Below are positions 25,857 to 34,588 of a stretch of DNA of 64,000 bases, in pieces; within the stretch, counting starts at the first letter, position 1; every line of letters starts with the position of its first letter. This DNA comes from Anaerolineales bacterium (GTDB lineage: Bacteria > Chloroflexota > Anaerolineae > Anaerolineales > UBA11579). The DNA is taken from positions 124,001-188,000 of the forward strand of contig JAJTXV010000004.1 of the NCBI GenBank assembly GCA_021463845.1. The letters are read 5' to 3'. Made by a program: the position numbers and the translations under genes. The notes below the pieces were generated by a model, which worked only from the letters and a program-made list of their open reading frames with translations, ran no database searches and was not told the origin of the DNA.

Positions 25857-28049
25857 CTAGTCGAAGGCCACTTCAACGCCGAATAGCTGGTCTAAGCAGG
25901 CATTCACAAAGTTTCGCTGGTTTGCGCCGGGGCTGACGACATCAGAAAGGTTGTCCGGTAATTGAGATATGACGACATGGCCGGCGCCTGCCTTCCGCGC
26001 CTCGTCAATGCTACTGACCATAACATTGACCGCCCGCTGGTAATGTTCAAAGGATTCTTGCCGGCTGATCATTACATATCCATGGAACACAAAGGCGACG
26101 CCGAAAATAAACAGCGCCATCACTTGGACAACTTGCAGCGTTCGTTTGCTAACCTTTGGGCCCCAGCGGAGGAACTCAACACCGCTGAGCATGCCCCAGA
26201 TCAGGGCACCGAGGATCGCAAGGAAGGTTGGGATAATCTGCGTACGCTCGGGCATGGTTTGGCTTATGCCGTAGTGCCCCACCGCAAACGCAGCGAGCAC
26301 CGCCACATACATCACCAGGGGGAAGCCAAGCCAAATGAGGAGACCTTGCTTTTTTCCAAAACGACTGAGTCGAGAGGAGCGGATGACCAGAATTGCGCCA
26401 AGAAGAAACAAACCAATCGTAAGTATGTTCAGATTGCCTGCAAACAAGAATAGATTGCTGTCATACAGGGTGCCGTACAGGATCCTTGGCAGATCAAAGT
26501 TTGAACCCAAAACCGAGCTGCGTTCGGCTGTGCCGGGAGACAGTATGTGTATCAACAAACCGGCCACCGCGCCCGCAATCGCAGTTAGCAGGCCCTGCAT
26601 CAACAAGGGAACTGTTCGTTTAGCTTGACGGCCGTATAGCAGCAAGACAACCAGACTGCTTGCGAGGAATGCTACTTGTGCAGCCGCAAATACTTCGTGG
26701 AAAGCTGCGGCACAAAGGGTCAAGAAGAATACTAGAAACAATCGCCCCCATGCCGAACCTTTGCGCTTCAAGCCGGCAAGATCGGACAACAGGGCCAAGA
26801 TCGCCGGCAAAAGCATAAGTGGATATAGCAATGGCTGGCGACCTGAACGCCAGAACAGAGATTGGTATATATCCGGGGTATTGATGAGTGTGACCAGCAC
26901 AATCACGGCACTCAGCACCCAGGCTGTAGAGGTCAGCGGCTTGCCGGTTAGCCATGCCAGCAAACGAGTTAGCAAGGGCACTAGGCTGACCACGAATAAA
27001 GCCAGGATGATCACGATGATGTAAGGAGGCTGGACGAGAGGGAACATGCGGCCACTCAAAACGCCTACAAAATTCCCGAGCAATCTGCCATTGATGTTGG
27101 CGTAAAAGTTCCGAGTGCCATCCAGAACCCCAGACTGGGCTGCAACGGCTGAGTAGCAAAAGTCATCCCCCATCAAAGCCGTGCTGCGACCCAGATCGGC
27201 GGTTGCCAGGAGACCAACCAGCGCCAAGAGGCCAAGTGCCAGCCAGACATTGTCGCCAAGCAGAGCGCCTACGCCCCACCTGCCTGCCCGGAAAGCCAGG
27301 GCTAAGCCTAGTGCAGCTCCCAGAAGCGTGACTGCCAAGGTCAAGCGAAAGACAGTCGCTAAAGTTGAGCGCAACGGGGTAGTTGATGCAGGATGATCAC
27401 CAGACAACTCGGTGCGCCGGATGCCTTCATTGCTGGCTTCCAAACTCACTGACTGGCTTCGGCCATCCCACTCGATCATCGCGCTGCCTGCGCCGGGTCC
27501 TTCGCGCAGGAGTAGCACCAAACCGCCTTCAAAGAACCCTCCATAATGCGCACAAGCTCCGCCAGTCAAAGCAACGAGGCCCTCACTTAGGAGATTCCAA
27601 GGCTCATTTCCCTTGAGATCCAAAAGAGGGAATGGCGGCCCGTCTTGATATTCAATTGCATGAATGACAAATGGGTTGTTAGCTCGGTCATAGGTTTCGG
27701 GCGCACAAACAGTAAGTGAGTGGTTTGCAGGATAGGTCAGTGGGGGAAGAAAGGAGGCGAGACCAATTAATGCTAAAAGAAAAAAGGACGCTAAAAGAAT
27801 GGTTGGGGCAACGGAAGACGCTAGTGGGCGAATGAACTCGGACAAGTTGAGCTGTGCCAACCAACGGACACTAAGCGCACCCGCCAACAAGCTACCAGCC
27901 GCCAAGACAGCGAGCAGTAAGGGTGCGGGCCAACTGAGACCACCGAGCACATAGCCAACAAAACACCACCAAAGCAAAATTCCAGGCAATGCTGCCAGCA
28001 GTGCACGAAAAAATGGGTTGGCACTTCTAAACCAGGGTGTTACTTTCAT
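25857..28049 (-). CDS. Large polytopic membrane protein, possibly a GT-C-type glycosyltransferase
   Basis: Protein of about 730 residues with roughly 14 hydrophobic segments and one extracytoplasmic stretch (about 130-240) after the fourth segment. The loop MGDDFCYSAVAAQSG resembles the acidic first loop of polyprenyl-phosphate-sugar-using GT-C enzymes and of DUF6056-like proteins; that match is a reading, not a search result. It is divergent from a family 2 glycosyltransferase 66 nt away, which supports a role in glycan assembly. Base composition is visibly less GC-rich than uvrA. The ATG at 28049 was chosen; the longer frame to 28106 runs into the promoter region of the neighbour. Confidence 0.7.
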   Translation of the reverse strand: MKVTPWFRSANPFFRALLAALPGILLWWCFVGYVLGGLSWPAPLLLAVLAAGSLLAGALSVRWLAQLNLSEFIRPLASSVAPTILLASFFLLALIGLASFLPPLTYPANHSLTVCAPETYDRANNPFVIHAIEYQDGPPFPLLDLKGNEPWNLLSEGLVALTGGACAHYGGFFEGGLVLLLREGPGAGSAMIEWDGRSQSVSLEASNEGIRRTELSGDHPASTTPLRSTLATVFRLTLAVTLLGAALGLALAFRAGRWGVGALLGDNVWLALGLLALVGLLATADLGRSTALMGDDFCYSAVAAQSGVLDGTRNFYANINGRLLGNFVGVLSGRMFPLVQPPYIIVIILALFVVSLVPLLTRLLAWLTGKPLTSTAWVLSAVIVLVTLINTPDIYQSLFWRSGRQPLLYPLMLLPAILALLSDLAGLKRKGSAWGRLFLVFFLTLCAAAFHEVFAAAQVAFLASSLVVLLLYGRQAKRTVPLLMQGLLTAIAGAVAGLLIHILSPGTAERSSVLGSNFDLPRILYGTLYDSNLFLFAGNLNILTIGLFLLGAILVIRSSRLSRFGKKQGLLIWLGFPLVMYVAVLAAFAVGHYGISQTMPERTQIIPTFLAILGALIWGMLSGVEFLRWGPKVSKRTLQVVQVMALFIFGVAFVFHGYVMISRQESFEHYQRAVNVMVSSIDEARKAGAGHVVISQLPDNLSDVVSPGANQRNFVNACLDQLFGVEVAFD

Positions 28050-28087
28050 TGTCTGGGCTCCAGCTACAGTGCTTGGGGTCAGGCCAG

Positions 28088-28093
28088 TATAAT
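28088..28093 (+). promoter_or_regulatory. TATAAT -10 box of the family 2 glycosyltransferase
   Basis: A perfect TATAAT lies 22 nt before the ATG at 28116 in the short divergent gap. No clear -35 or Shine-Dalgarno sequence is seen. Confidence 0.45.
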
Positions 28094-28115
28094 GCCTGGG
28101 TAACAATCGACAAGA

Positions 28116-28838
28116 ATGTTGGAACTGAGTCTGATCCTACCCGCCTACAATGCGGCCGCGTTGCTGGAAAAGCACCTGTCGGCGGTCCTAGTCCATCTTG
28201 CCAGCTTGCCCCTAACATCAGAAGTGCTAATAGTTGATGATGGCAGCCAGGACATGGGGGCAACCAAGCTGATCGCTGAAAAATTGAACGTGAGATACAT
28301 CGCTCTACCAAAGAACATTGGCAAGGGAGCTGCAGTGCGGGCCGGCATGCTGGCAGCCAAAGGGGAAGTGCGTTTGTTTACGGACGCGGATATTCCCTAC
28401 GAGCTGAGCAGTCTGACTCAATTCTACGAGCAGATCGCCCACAAGGGTTTTCACCTCGCTATTGGGGACCGCACTCTGCCGGAATCAGACTATTTCCAGA
28501 ACATTCCTTTTCTCCGCCGGCTAAGCAGCCGGGCTTTCTCTCTTATTGTGGGTTGGATATTGCTCGGCAGCAGTTTCGACACACAATGTGGAATCAAAGC
28601 TTTTCGAGCGGATGTTGCAGAGGATCTCTTTAAAGTCAGCCGGATCGATCACTTTGCGCTTGATGTGGAATTGCTGTACATTGCCCGGCTTCGGAACTAT
28701 CGCATCAAAAAGATGCCTGTACAACTGCGAATTTGGGAAGAAACTGGCCTGAATGTGCTTAACAACGGCCTAACGATGCTGCGAGACATAATGGCCATTC
28801 GGCAAAACAAGACCCGCGGTTATTACCAACAAAACTGA
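28116..28838 (+). CDS. Family 2 glycosyltransferase (dolichyl/undecaprenyl-phosphate sugar synthase type)
   Basis: GT-A-fold transferase of 240 residues. Nucleotide-sugar motifs are LSLILPAYNAAALLE, EVLIVDDGSQD and VRLFTDADIPYEL (DXD-type), followed by a QCGIKAFR segment typical of dolichyl-phosphate glucosyl- or mannosyltransferases. It lacks a C-terminal membrane pair, so it is probably a peripheral enzyme that loads a lipid carrier with sugar. A GT-C-like membrane protein is transcribed divergently beside it, a logical user of such a donor. Sugar and acceptor are unknown. Confidence 0.85.
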   Translation: MLELSLILPAYNAAALLEKHLSAVLVHLASLPLTSEVLIVDDGSQDMGATKLIAEKLNVRYIALPKNIGKGAAVRAGMLAAKGEVRLFTDADIPYELSSLTQFYEQIAHKGFHLAIGDRTLPESDYFQNIPFLRRLSSRAFSLIVGWILLGSSFDTQCGIKAFRADVAEDLFKVSRIDHFALDVELLYIARLRNYRIKKMPVQLRIWEETGLNVLNNGLTMLRDIMAIRQNKTRGYYQQN

Positions 28839-28876
28839 CATAACTAGAAGTTAGCATTGCCACACAGCGGGGCCTA

Positions 28877-28882
28877 TATAAT
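28877..28882 (+). promoter_or_regulatory. TATAAT -10 box for a leaderless tsaD mRNA
   Basis: A perfect TATAAT ends 5 nt before the tsaD ATG, so the transcript must start at or inside the start codon. Upstream TTGCCA is at a poor 14-nt spacing. Confidence 0.5.
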
Positions 28883-28887
28883 AGATT

Positions 28888-29928
28888 ATGGCTCGGACCC
28901 GTTTCAAACCAGCCCGCATTCTGGGTATCGAAACCTCTTGCGATGAGACAGCCGCCGCGGTTGTAGAAGATGGCCGGCTGGCACTCTCCAATGTGGTCGC
29001 CTCGCAGGCCGAGATGCACGCCAAGTACGGCGGCGTTTTCCCTGAAATTGCCTCCCGCCAGCACATCAAAGTCATCGACAGCGTCGTAAAGGAAGCTCTG
29101 GCCCAAGCGCATCTGGAACTGGCGGATATCGACGCCATCGCCGTGACGCGTGGGCCGGGCCTGCCGGGCTCGCTGGTGGTGGGGCTCAACATGGCCAAGG
29201 GGTTGGCGCTGGGCAGCAGGAAGCCGCTGTATGGGATCAACCATCTGGAAGGGCACATGTACTCGGCGTGGGTGGGCTTGGGCACGGTGAGTGGTGATGC
29301 GCCACAGTTCCCGCTGCTGGCGCTGATCGTCTCGGGCGGGCACACGGAACTGGTGATGATGAAAGATCACCTGAGCTACCAACGGCTGGGCGGCACGCTG
29401 GATGATGCTGCCGGCGAAGCGTTTGACAAAGTGGCGCGCCTGCTCGGCCTGGCCTACCCCGGCGGGCCGAGCATTCAAAAAGCCGCCGAGAGCGGCAATC
29501 CGGCAGCCTTTACGCTGCCGCGTGCCTGGCTGCCCGGCACCTGGGATTTCTCGTTCAGCGGGTTGAAGACGGCGGTGCTGCACCAGATCCGCGCGATCGC
29601 GCCCGATGAGGATCCAGCCAAGCTGCCGACGGCAGACCTGGCCGCCAGCTTTCAGGAATCGGTCGTGGATGTGCTGGTGGGCAAAACCCGCAAAGCGTTG
29701 GAAGAATTTGGCGCAAAGGAAGTGCTGGTGGCAGGCGGCGTATCCGCCAACAAAGCGCTGCGCGCCCGACTGCAAGCTGACCTGGAAGTGCCCGTGCATC
29801 TGCCGCCGCTGGCGCTGTGCACAGACAATGCCGCCATGATCGCGGCGGCGGGGTACTACCGCCATTCGCTCAAGCGTGCGCCGTTCAGTGGACTGGAAAT
29901 GGATATTGAGCCGGGGTGGGCTCTATAA
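28888..29928 (+). CDS. tsaD: tRNA N6-adenosine threonylcarbamoyltransferase
   Basis: Protein of 346 residues that transfers the threonylcarbamoyl group to A37 of tRNA. The ASKHA fold is clear: GIETSCDETAAAVV, the metal-binding histidines in GINHLEGHMYSAW, SGGHTELV, TLDDAAGEAFDKVARLLGL, WDFSFSGLKTAV, and VAGGVSANKALR. Length is typical. The otsA start lies 1 nt after the stop, so the two are cotranscribed although functionally unrelated. Its partner TsaC is at 21.9 kb. Confidence 0.97.
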   Translation: MARTRFKPARILGIETSCDETAAAVVEDGRLALSNVVASQAEMHAKYGGVFPEIASRQHIKVIDSVVKEALAQAHLELADIDAIAVTRGPGLPGSLVVGLNMAKGLALGSRKPLYGINHLEGHMYSAWVGLGTVSGDAPQFPLLALIVSGGHTELVMMKDHLSYQRLGGTLDDAAGEAFDKVARLLGLAYPGGPSIQKAAESGNPAAFTLPRAWLPGTWDFSFSGLKTAVLHQIRAIAPDEDPAKLPTADLAASFQESVVDVLVGKTRKALEEFGAKEVLVAGGVSANKALRARLQADLEVPVHLPPLALCTDNAAMIAAAGYYRHSLKRAPFSGLEMDIEPGWAL

Positions 29929-29929
29929 C

Positions 29930-31408
29930 ATGGACGCTGGCGCCGACAAGAAAGCCCTCATCATCATTGCGTCAAACCGCGGGCCGTTCTCTTTCCACAA
30001 GCAGGGCAACCGCTTCTCGGTGGAACGCGGCGCGGGCGGCCTGGTGACCGCGCTCGGGGCGCTGGCCGAGCGGCACGAAGTGCTGTGGGTAGCATCGGCG
30101 ATGAGCGAAGACGACCGCTTGTGGTCGCAAAGTCACAACGGCAAAGTGCAGACCGTGGAAGGGATCCACCTCAAACTGGTGGAGCCGCGGCTGGAAGATT
30201 ACGAAGGTTATTACAACGAAATTGCCAACCCGCTGCTGTGGTTCATCCAACACCAACTGTGGGACATCCCGCGCGCACCAAGCATCACAGAGGAAACCTG
30301 GAACGCATGGGAACAAGGTTACGAACCCGTAAACAAGCTCTTTGCCGAGGCGATCGCCGAAGCGATCGGCGAAACCGACCGGCCCGTGATCGTGCTGCCG
30401 CAGGACTATCACCTGTACATGACGCCGCATTACTTGCGCGAGCTGGTGGGCGAGCGCGTGCAGATCCAGCCATTTGTGCATATCCCCTGGCCCGGGCCGG
30501 ATGCGTGGCGCATTCTGCCGCAACCGATGCGTGATGCGTTGCTGACCAGCCTGCTGAAATCAGACCGGGTCGGCTTTCAGACTGAGAAAGACGCCTTCAA
30601 CTTTGTGCAGTGCTGCCGTTTTTATCTGGGCGCACACGCGCATGGCCGCCGCGATGCTGTGGAATACGACGGGCGTGATGTGCGGGCTGTGTCGTATCCC
30701 ATCTCCATCGATGTGGAGAAGCTGCGCCAGCTGGCGTATGAGCAGGTGACGCGATTGGAACGCTCGCAACTGCTCAACACGGTTGGCGACCGCGCCGTGA
30801 TCCTACGCGTGGACCGGATCGAGCCGAGCAAGAACAACTTGCGCGGCTTGCAGGCCTATCGCACACTGCTGCGCAAGTATCCTCAGCACCGCGGCAAGGT
30901 GCAGTTGCTGGCGTTGCTGGTGCCATCCCGCATGGAAGTGGACCAGTACCAGAACTATCTGAGCGAGATCATGGCCGAGGCCGGGCTTATCAACGCACAC
31001 TACAGCGATTCGATCTGGGAGCCGGTGCGTATTGTTGTGGGTGATAACTATCACCGTGCCATTGCGGCGATGCAGCTATACGATGTGCTGCTGGTCAACC
31101 CGATCGCAGATGGCATGAACCTGGTGGCTAAAGAGGGCGTGTTGGTAAACCGCAAGAATGGCGTGCTGCTGCTGTCTGAATTTGCCGGCGCTTTCTATGA
31201 GCTTGGTCAGGACGCGCTGACAGTATCGCCCTTCGACGTCTACGGCACAGCCGAGGCCATGCACCAGGCGCTGACCATGCCGCTGGAAGAGCGTAGCCGC
31301 CGGGCTGCTGCATTGCGCGACATTGTGGTCAAGAACGATGTGCGTGAATGGTTCGCAGCCCAGGTGGAGGATGCTCTGAGCGCCATGGAAGGCGCCCCCA
31401 ACCCCTAG
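29930..31408 (+). CDS. otsA: Trehalose-6-phosphate synthase (GT20)
   Basis: Retaining glycosyltransferase of 492 residues that joins UDP-glucose (or another NDP-glucose) to glucose 6-phosphate. GT20 landmarks are ASNRGPFSF with GAGGLVTALG at the N-terminus, VLPQDYHLYMTPHYLRE, HIPWPGPDAWRILP, RVDRIEPSKNNLRGL, and DGMNLVAKEGVL with SEFAGA. QDYHL stands where many enzymes have HDYHL. The start at 29930 directly follows tsaD. The phosphatase gene is at 33.8-34.6 kb on the opposite strand, separated by an ABC exporter operon. Confidence 0.9.
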   Translation: MDAGADKKALIIIASNRGPFSFHKQGNRFSVERGAGGLVTALGALAERHEVLWVASAMSEDDRLWSQSHNGKVQTVEGIHLKLVEPRLEDYEGYYNEIANPLLWFIQHQLWDIPRAPSITEETWNAWEQGYEPVNKLFAEAIAEAIGETDRPVIVLPQDYHLYMTPHYLRELVGERVQIQPFVHIPWPGPDAWRILPQPMRDALLTSLLKSDRVGFQTEKDAFNFVQCCRFYLGAHAHGRRDAVEYDGRDVRAVSYPISIDVEKLRQLAYEQVTRLERSQLLNTVGDRAVILRVDRIEPSKNNLRGLQAYRTLLRKYPQHRGKVQLLALLVPSRMEVDQYQNYLSEIMAEAGLINAHYSDSIWEPVRIVVGDNYHRAIAAMQLYDVLLVNPIADGMNLVAKEGVLVNRKNGVLLLSEFAGAFYELGQDALTVSPFDVYGTAEAMHQALTMPLEERSRRAAALRDIVVKNDVREWFAAQVEDALSAMEGAPNP

Positions 31409-31429
31409 CCTTCCCAGGGAAACAATGAT

Positions 31430-31435
31430 ACAATC
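31430..31435 (+). promoter_or_regulatory. TACAAT -10 box of the ABC exporter operon
   Basis: TACAAT lies 35 nt before the ABC ATPase ATG, with a weak TAGCCT 17 nt upstream; CAGGGAGA is a good ribosome-binding site for the first gene. Confidence 0.35.
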
Positions 31436-31470
31436 TTGGCTTCCTATCCAACCCCCTTCAGGGAGACAAG

Positions 31471-32325
31471 ATGATCACCGTAAACAGCCTCACTTATGCC
31501 TATAAGGCCGCCAGCGACCCAGCCGTCAAAAGCCTGAGTTTCGAGATAAAACCTGGTGAGATTTTTGGATTCTTAGGCCCAAGTGGCGCAGGAAAATCTA
31601 CGACCCAAAAAATACTGACCGGTTTGCTGCGCGACTTTAACGGTGGTGTTTCGGTTTTTGGCCGCGACATCACTACTTGGGGCTCTGAACTCTACGAGCG
31701 TATTGGCGTGGCTTTTGAAGTGCCTAACTTGTATCTGAAGCTAAGCGGCCTCGAAAACCTGCGCTATTTTGGCGCTCTGTACGAGGGCGCTAAGCGCGAT
31801 CCGCAGGAGCTACTGAACCTGGTGAACCTGGGTGACGATGGTCAAATGCTGGCATCGCAGTACTCGAAGGGCATGCGCCACCGCCTAAACATCGCCCGTT
31901 CACTGCTCCACAACCCAGAGCTACTCTTCATGGACGAGCCCACTGCTGGGCTGGACCCAGTTAATGCGCGCCGGGTGAAGGATCTGATCCTGGCCCAGCG
32001 TCAAGCAGGCAAAACTGTGTTTCTTACTACACATGACATGACGATCGCGGATGAGCTATGTGACCGAGTAGCTTTCATTGTGGACGGGCAGATTGCACTG
32101 ATCGATTCCCCACGGGCGTTGAAATTGAAGTACGGCACACCCAATGTACGGGTCGAGCACGGCAGCAGCGGCGAAACAACCACCAAAGAGTTCAAGATGG
32201 ACGGACTAGGCGATGACGCCGAGTTCCTGAGCTTGTTGCGCAGCGGCACCGTGCAAACCATGCACACGACCGAGGCAACACTGGAGGGCATCTTTATCGA
32301 AGTGACCGGACGAGGTCTGTCATGA
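31471..32325 (+). CDS. ABC exporter ATP-binding protein
   Basis: ATPase of 284 residues. Walker A is GPSGAGKSTTQK, the signature is YSKGMRHRLNIAR (SKGM in place of SGGQ, common in DrrA-like exporters), Walker B is LLFMDEPTAGLDP, and the switch histidine is in TTHDM. The C-terminal 80 residues form the extra domain of drug-, lantibiotic- and polysaccharide-type exporters. Two permease genes overlap in series, giving an ATPase plus two-permease exporter. The three-gene size pattern recalls the Rv2688c-Rv2686c fluoroquinolone exporter, but the substrate cannot be inferred. Confidence 0.9.
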   Translation: MITVNSLTYAYKAASDPAVKSLSFEIKPGEIFGFLGPSGAGKSTTQKILTGLLRDFNGGVSVFGRDITTWGSELYERIGVAFEVPNLYLKLSGLENLRYFGALYEGAKRDPQELLNLVNLGDDGQMLASQYSKGMRHRLNIARSLLHNPELLFMDEPTAGLDPVNARRVKDLILAQRQAGKTVFLTTHDMTIADELCDRVAFIVDGQIALIDSPRALKLKYGTPNVRVEHGSSGETTTKEFKMDGLGDDAEFLSLLRSGTVQTMHTTEATLEGIFIEVTGRGLS

Positions 32326-33026
32326 AGCGCATCTTGCCAACCATTCAAACGGATGTGCGCCTGCAAATGCGCAACGGGTTCTACTATGCAGTAGTGTTCG
32401 TGGCGGTTGTATTGGTACTTGCGCTTACGCGCTTGAATGTGCCTAATTACCGCTACCTGTGGCCCACCCTGACCCTGGGCAATCTACTGATCACTACTTT
32501 TTACTTCATGGCAGGCTTGGTTCTGCTTGAGAAGAGCGAAGGCACGATGGAGGCCCAGATCATCACACCTCTGCGACCAGCAGAGTATTTGGCTTCAAAA
32601 GTAACGACACTAGGCCTGCTCTCGCTGTTGGAAAGCAGTCTGATCGTAATCCTGCTGTCCGGGTTCGATTTCAACTGGCCGCTATTTGCCTTGGGGGTTT
32701 TGCTTACAGCCGCGATCTACAGCTTGTTCGGCTTCATTGCCGTAGCCGGCTACGACTCGATCAATGAGTTCCTATTCCCATCAGTTTTGTGGGTACTGGC
32801 CTCGCTGCCACCGTTGCTTTACGCTGCAGGGGTCTCAGAACATTGGCTGTTCTGGCTGCATCCTCTGCAGGCACCGCTGATACTTATACGCGCCGCGTTC
32901 AATGAAGTTCCCAATTGGCATGTCGCGTATGGACTGGTCTATGGGTTGGTGTCCGTGGGAGTAGTGTTTTATCTTTCACTGCGCGTTTTCAGACGTTTCG
33001 TAATTCGACGGGAAGGAACACGATAA
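32322..33026 (+). CDS. ABC-2-type exporter permease 1
   Basis: Membrane protein of 234 residues with six predicted segments and the short cytoplasmic N-terminus typical of ABC-2 permeases. EKSEGTMEAQIITPLRPAEY after the second segment is the characteristic coupling region. It starts in an ATGA overlap with the ATPase stop, and its own stop overlaps the next start (TAATG), so the three genes are translationally linked. Together with the following permease it should form a heterodimeric channel. Confidence 0.85.
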   Translation: MKRILPTIQTDVRLQMRNGFYYAVVFVAVVLVLALTRLNVPNYRYLWPTLTLGNLLITTFYFMAGLVLLEKSEGTMEAQIITPLRPAEYLASKVTTLGLLSLLESSLIVILLSGFDFNWPLFALGVLLTAAIYSLFGFIAVAGYDSINEFLFPSVLWVLASLPPLLYAAGVSEHWLFWLHPLQAPLILIRAAFNEVPNWHVAYGLVYGLVSVGVVFYLSLRVFRRFVIRREGTR

Positions 33027-33775
33027 TGAATGCTATCAAAGCGCTTCGTGCGCTAGGACCGGTTGACGTGCGCGGTATCCGCCGCGACAAAATGCTTGCT
33101 TACATAGCACTTATGCCATTTGCGCTGGCTGTGCTTGTTCGCTTTGCCGTGCCGTGGATCCGCGACCAGTTTCTCGCCAGAATAGGCTTTGACATCGAGC
33201 CCTTCTTTTTCCTGGTGATGAGCTACTTTTTCGTGATGTTGTCCAGCGCGTTGGTGGGCATGGCAATTGGCTTTCTTGTGTTGGATGAGCGCGACAATCA
33301 AACTCTGCAAGCGCTACAGGTTTCGCCCTTGCCCATGCGCGACTATGTGATCTACCGCGTTAGCGTGCCGCTGGTCATCTCAGTTTTGATGACCATGGCC
33401 GCCTATCCGCTAGCGGGGCTGGGAAATCTGAGCGTGGCTGAACAGCTGATCGTGGCTCTATCAGCGGCACTACTTGCTCCACTTTGGATGCTGTTCCTGG
33501 GCAGTTTTGCCACCAACAAAGTGCAGGGTTTTGCTCTGCTCAAGGCCGCTGGCTTCATTATGCTGATGCTGCCTATGTTCTCGTACTTTGTTACTTCGGG
33601 ATGGCACTGGGCGTTTGGGTTGTTGCCGTCTTTCTGGCCGGTAAAGATCTACTGGCTGCTTGAAGCCGGCGAGACAGCCGTATGGCCCTACTTCCTGGTG
33701 GCTGTTGCATACCAGGGAGCGCTATTGTTGTTGCTGCTGCAACGGTTCCTGCGAACGATCTACCAACAGCAGTAG
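33026..33775 (+). CDS. ABC-2-type exporter permease 2
   Basis: Membrane protein of 249 residues, six predicted segments, with DERDNQTLQALQVSPLPMRDY as the coupling motif matching that of permease 1. The start at 33026 overlaps the previous stop; the longer frame upstream is an out-of-frame extension through permease 1. The gene converges on otsB, with only 3 nt between the stops and no visible terminator. Confidence 0.85.
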   Translation: MNAIKALRALGPVDVRGIRRDKMLAYIALMPFALAVLVRFAVPWIRDQFLARIGFDIEPFFFLVMSYFFVMLSSALVGMAIGFLVLDERDNQTLQALQVSPLPMRDYVIYRVSVPLVISVLMTMAAYPLAGLGNLSVAEQLIVALSAALLAPLWMLFLGSFATNKVQGFALLKAAGFIMLMLPMFSYFVTSGWHWAFGLLPSFWPVKIYWLLEAGETAVWPYFLVAVAYQGALLLLLLQRFLRTIYQQQ

Positions 33776-33778
33776 AAA

Positions 33779-34588
33779 TCAAACACTAGCCTGGCGTGCA
33801 GCCAGAAGGAATGCCAGCAGTTGCTCCACATCAGCAACGCCGTCAGCCTGGTAGTCCGCGTGAGCGGCTACCTCTGGCGGCGCATCCTCTGACTGCACGC
33901 CTACGCCATAGGCCGCTATGCCGCCGGAGCGTAAGGCGGCGGCGGCTTGCAACGCAGCCAGATCACTAATGTCGTCCCCCAGGAACAAGGCGGAGCTCAA
34001 CTTGTGCTCCAGCACAAGGTCACGGAATGCTGTGCCCTTGTCAACCTCTACCGGAGGGCGAACTTCCAACACCATCTTGCCGGTGAATAACACCAGCCCG
34101 TGTTGCTGAGCGATGTCATGGATCTGCACACCGCGGGTGAGGACAAATTGACGCGGGTCAGGTGTCTGACGGTAGTGGATGCTGAGGGTCAGCCCTTTGT
34201 CTTCGGCGACCGCGCCCGGGGGCAGCACGGCTTGAATTTCGGCATGGGCCTGCTCAAGTGCGGCGCGAAAAGCAGCCGCCTGCGGCAGGCCAACCACCTT
34301 GCCATCCAGCCATTGCTCAAGACCATGATTGCCAATATAGACCAGGCCCTCCAGGCCCACCTTGGCTTGCAAACTGCCCGCCCGCCGGCCAGAGATCAGG
34401 GCGACCAGCGGCAGCTCCGCCGCCAGGTCGCTTAAATGTTGGCGGGCGGCGGGCGCAATCAGCACGGCTTCGGGCGTGGGGGCAATGGGTGCAAGGGTGC
34501 CATCAAAATCACTAAACAGGCCAAAGCGCGGCTGCTGTATGAGTTCTTGAATTTGCTGTCTGGCTTTGGTCCAGTGGATCGCGGTCAT
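33779..34588 (-). CDS. otsB: Trehalose-6-phosphate phosphatase
   Basis: HAD-superfamily phosphatase of 269 residues that releases trehalose from trehalose 6-phosphate. Motif I is FSDFDGTLAPI (nucleophile Asp27), motif II LISGRR, and motif IV LFLGDDISDLAAL; GNHGLEQWLDG and ALSIHYR-like LTLSIHYRQ are typical of OtsB. The ATG at 34588 overlaps the stop of the preceding gene by 4 nt; the longer open frame to 34963 is a shadow of that gene. It is unlinked in transcription from otsA. Confidence 0.92.
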   Translation of the reverse strand: MTAIHWTKARQQIQELIQQPRFGLFSDFDGTLAPIAPTPEAVLIAPAARQHLSDLAAELPLVALISGRRAGSLQAKVGLEGLVYIGNHGLEQWLDGKVVGLPQAAAFRAALEQAHAEIQAVLPPGAVAEDKGLTLSIHYRQTPDPRQFVLTRGVQIHDIAQQHGLVLFTGKMVLEVRPPVEVDKGTAFRDLVLEHKLSSALFLGDDISDLAALQAAAALRSGGIAAYGVGVQSEDAPPEVAAHADYQADGVADVEQLLAFLLAARQASV

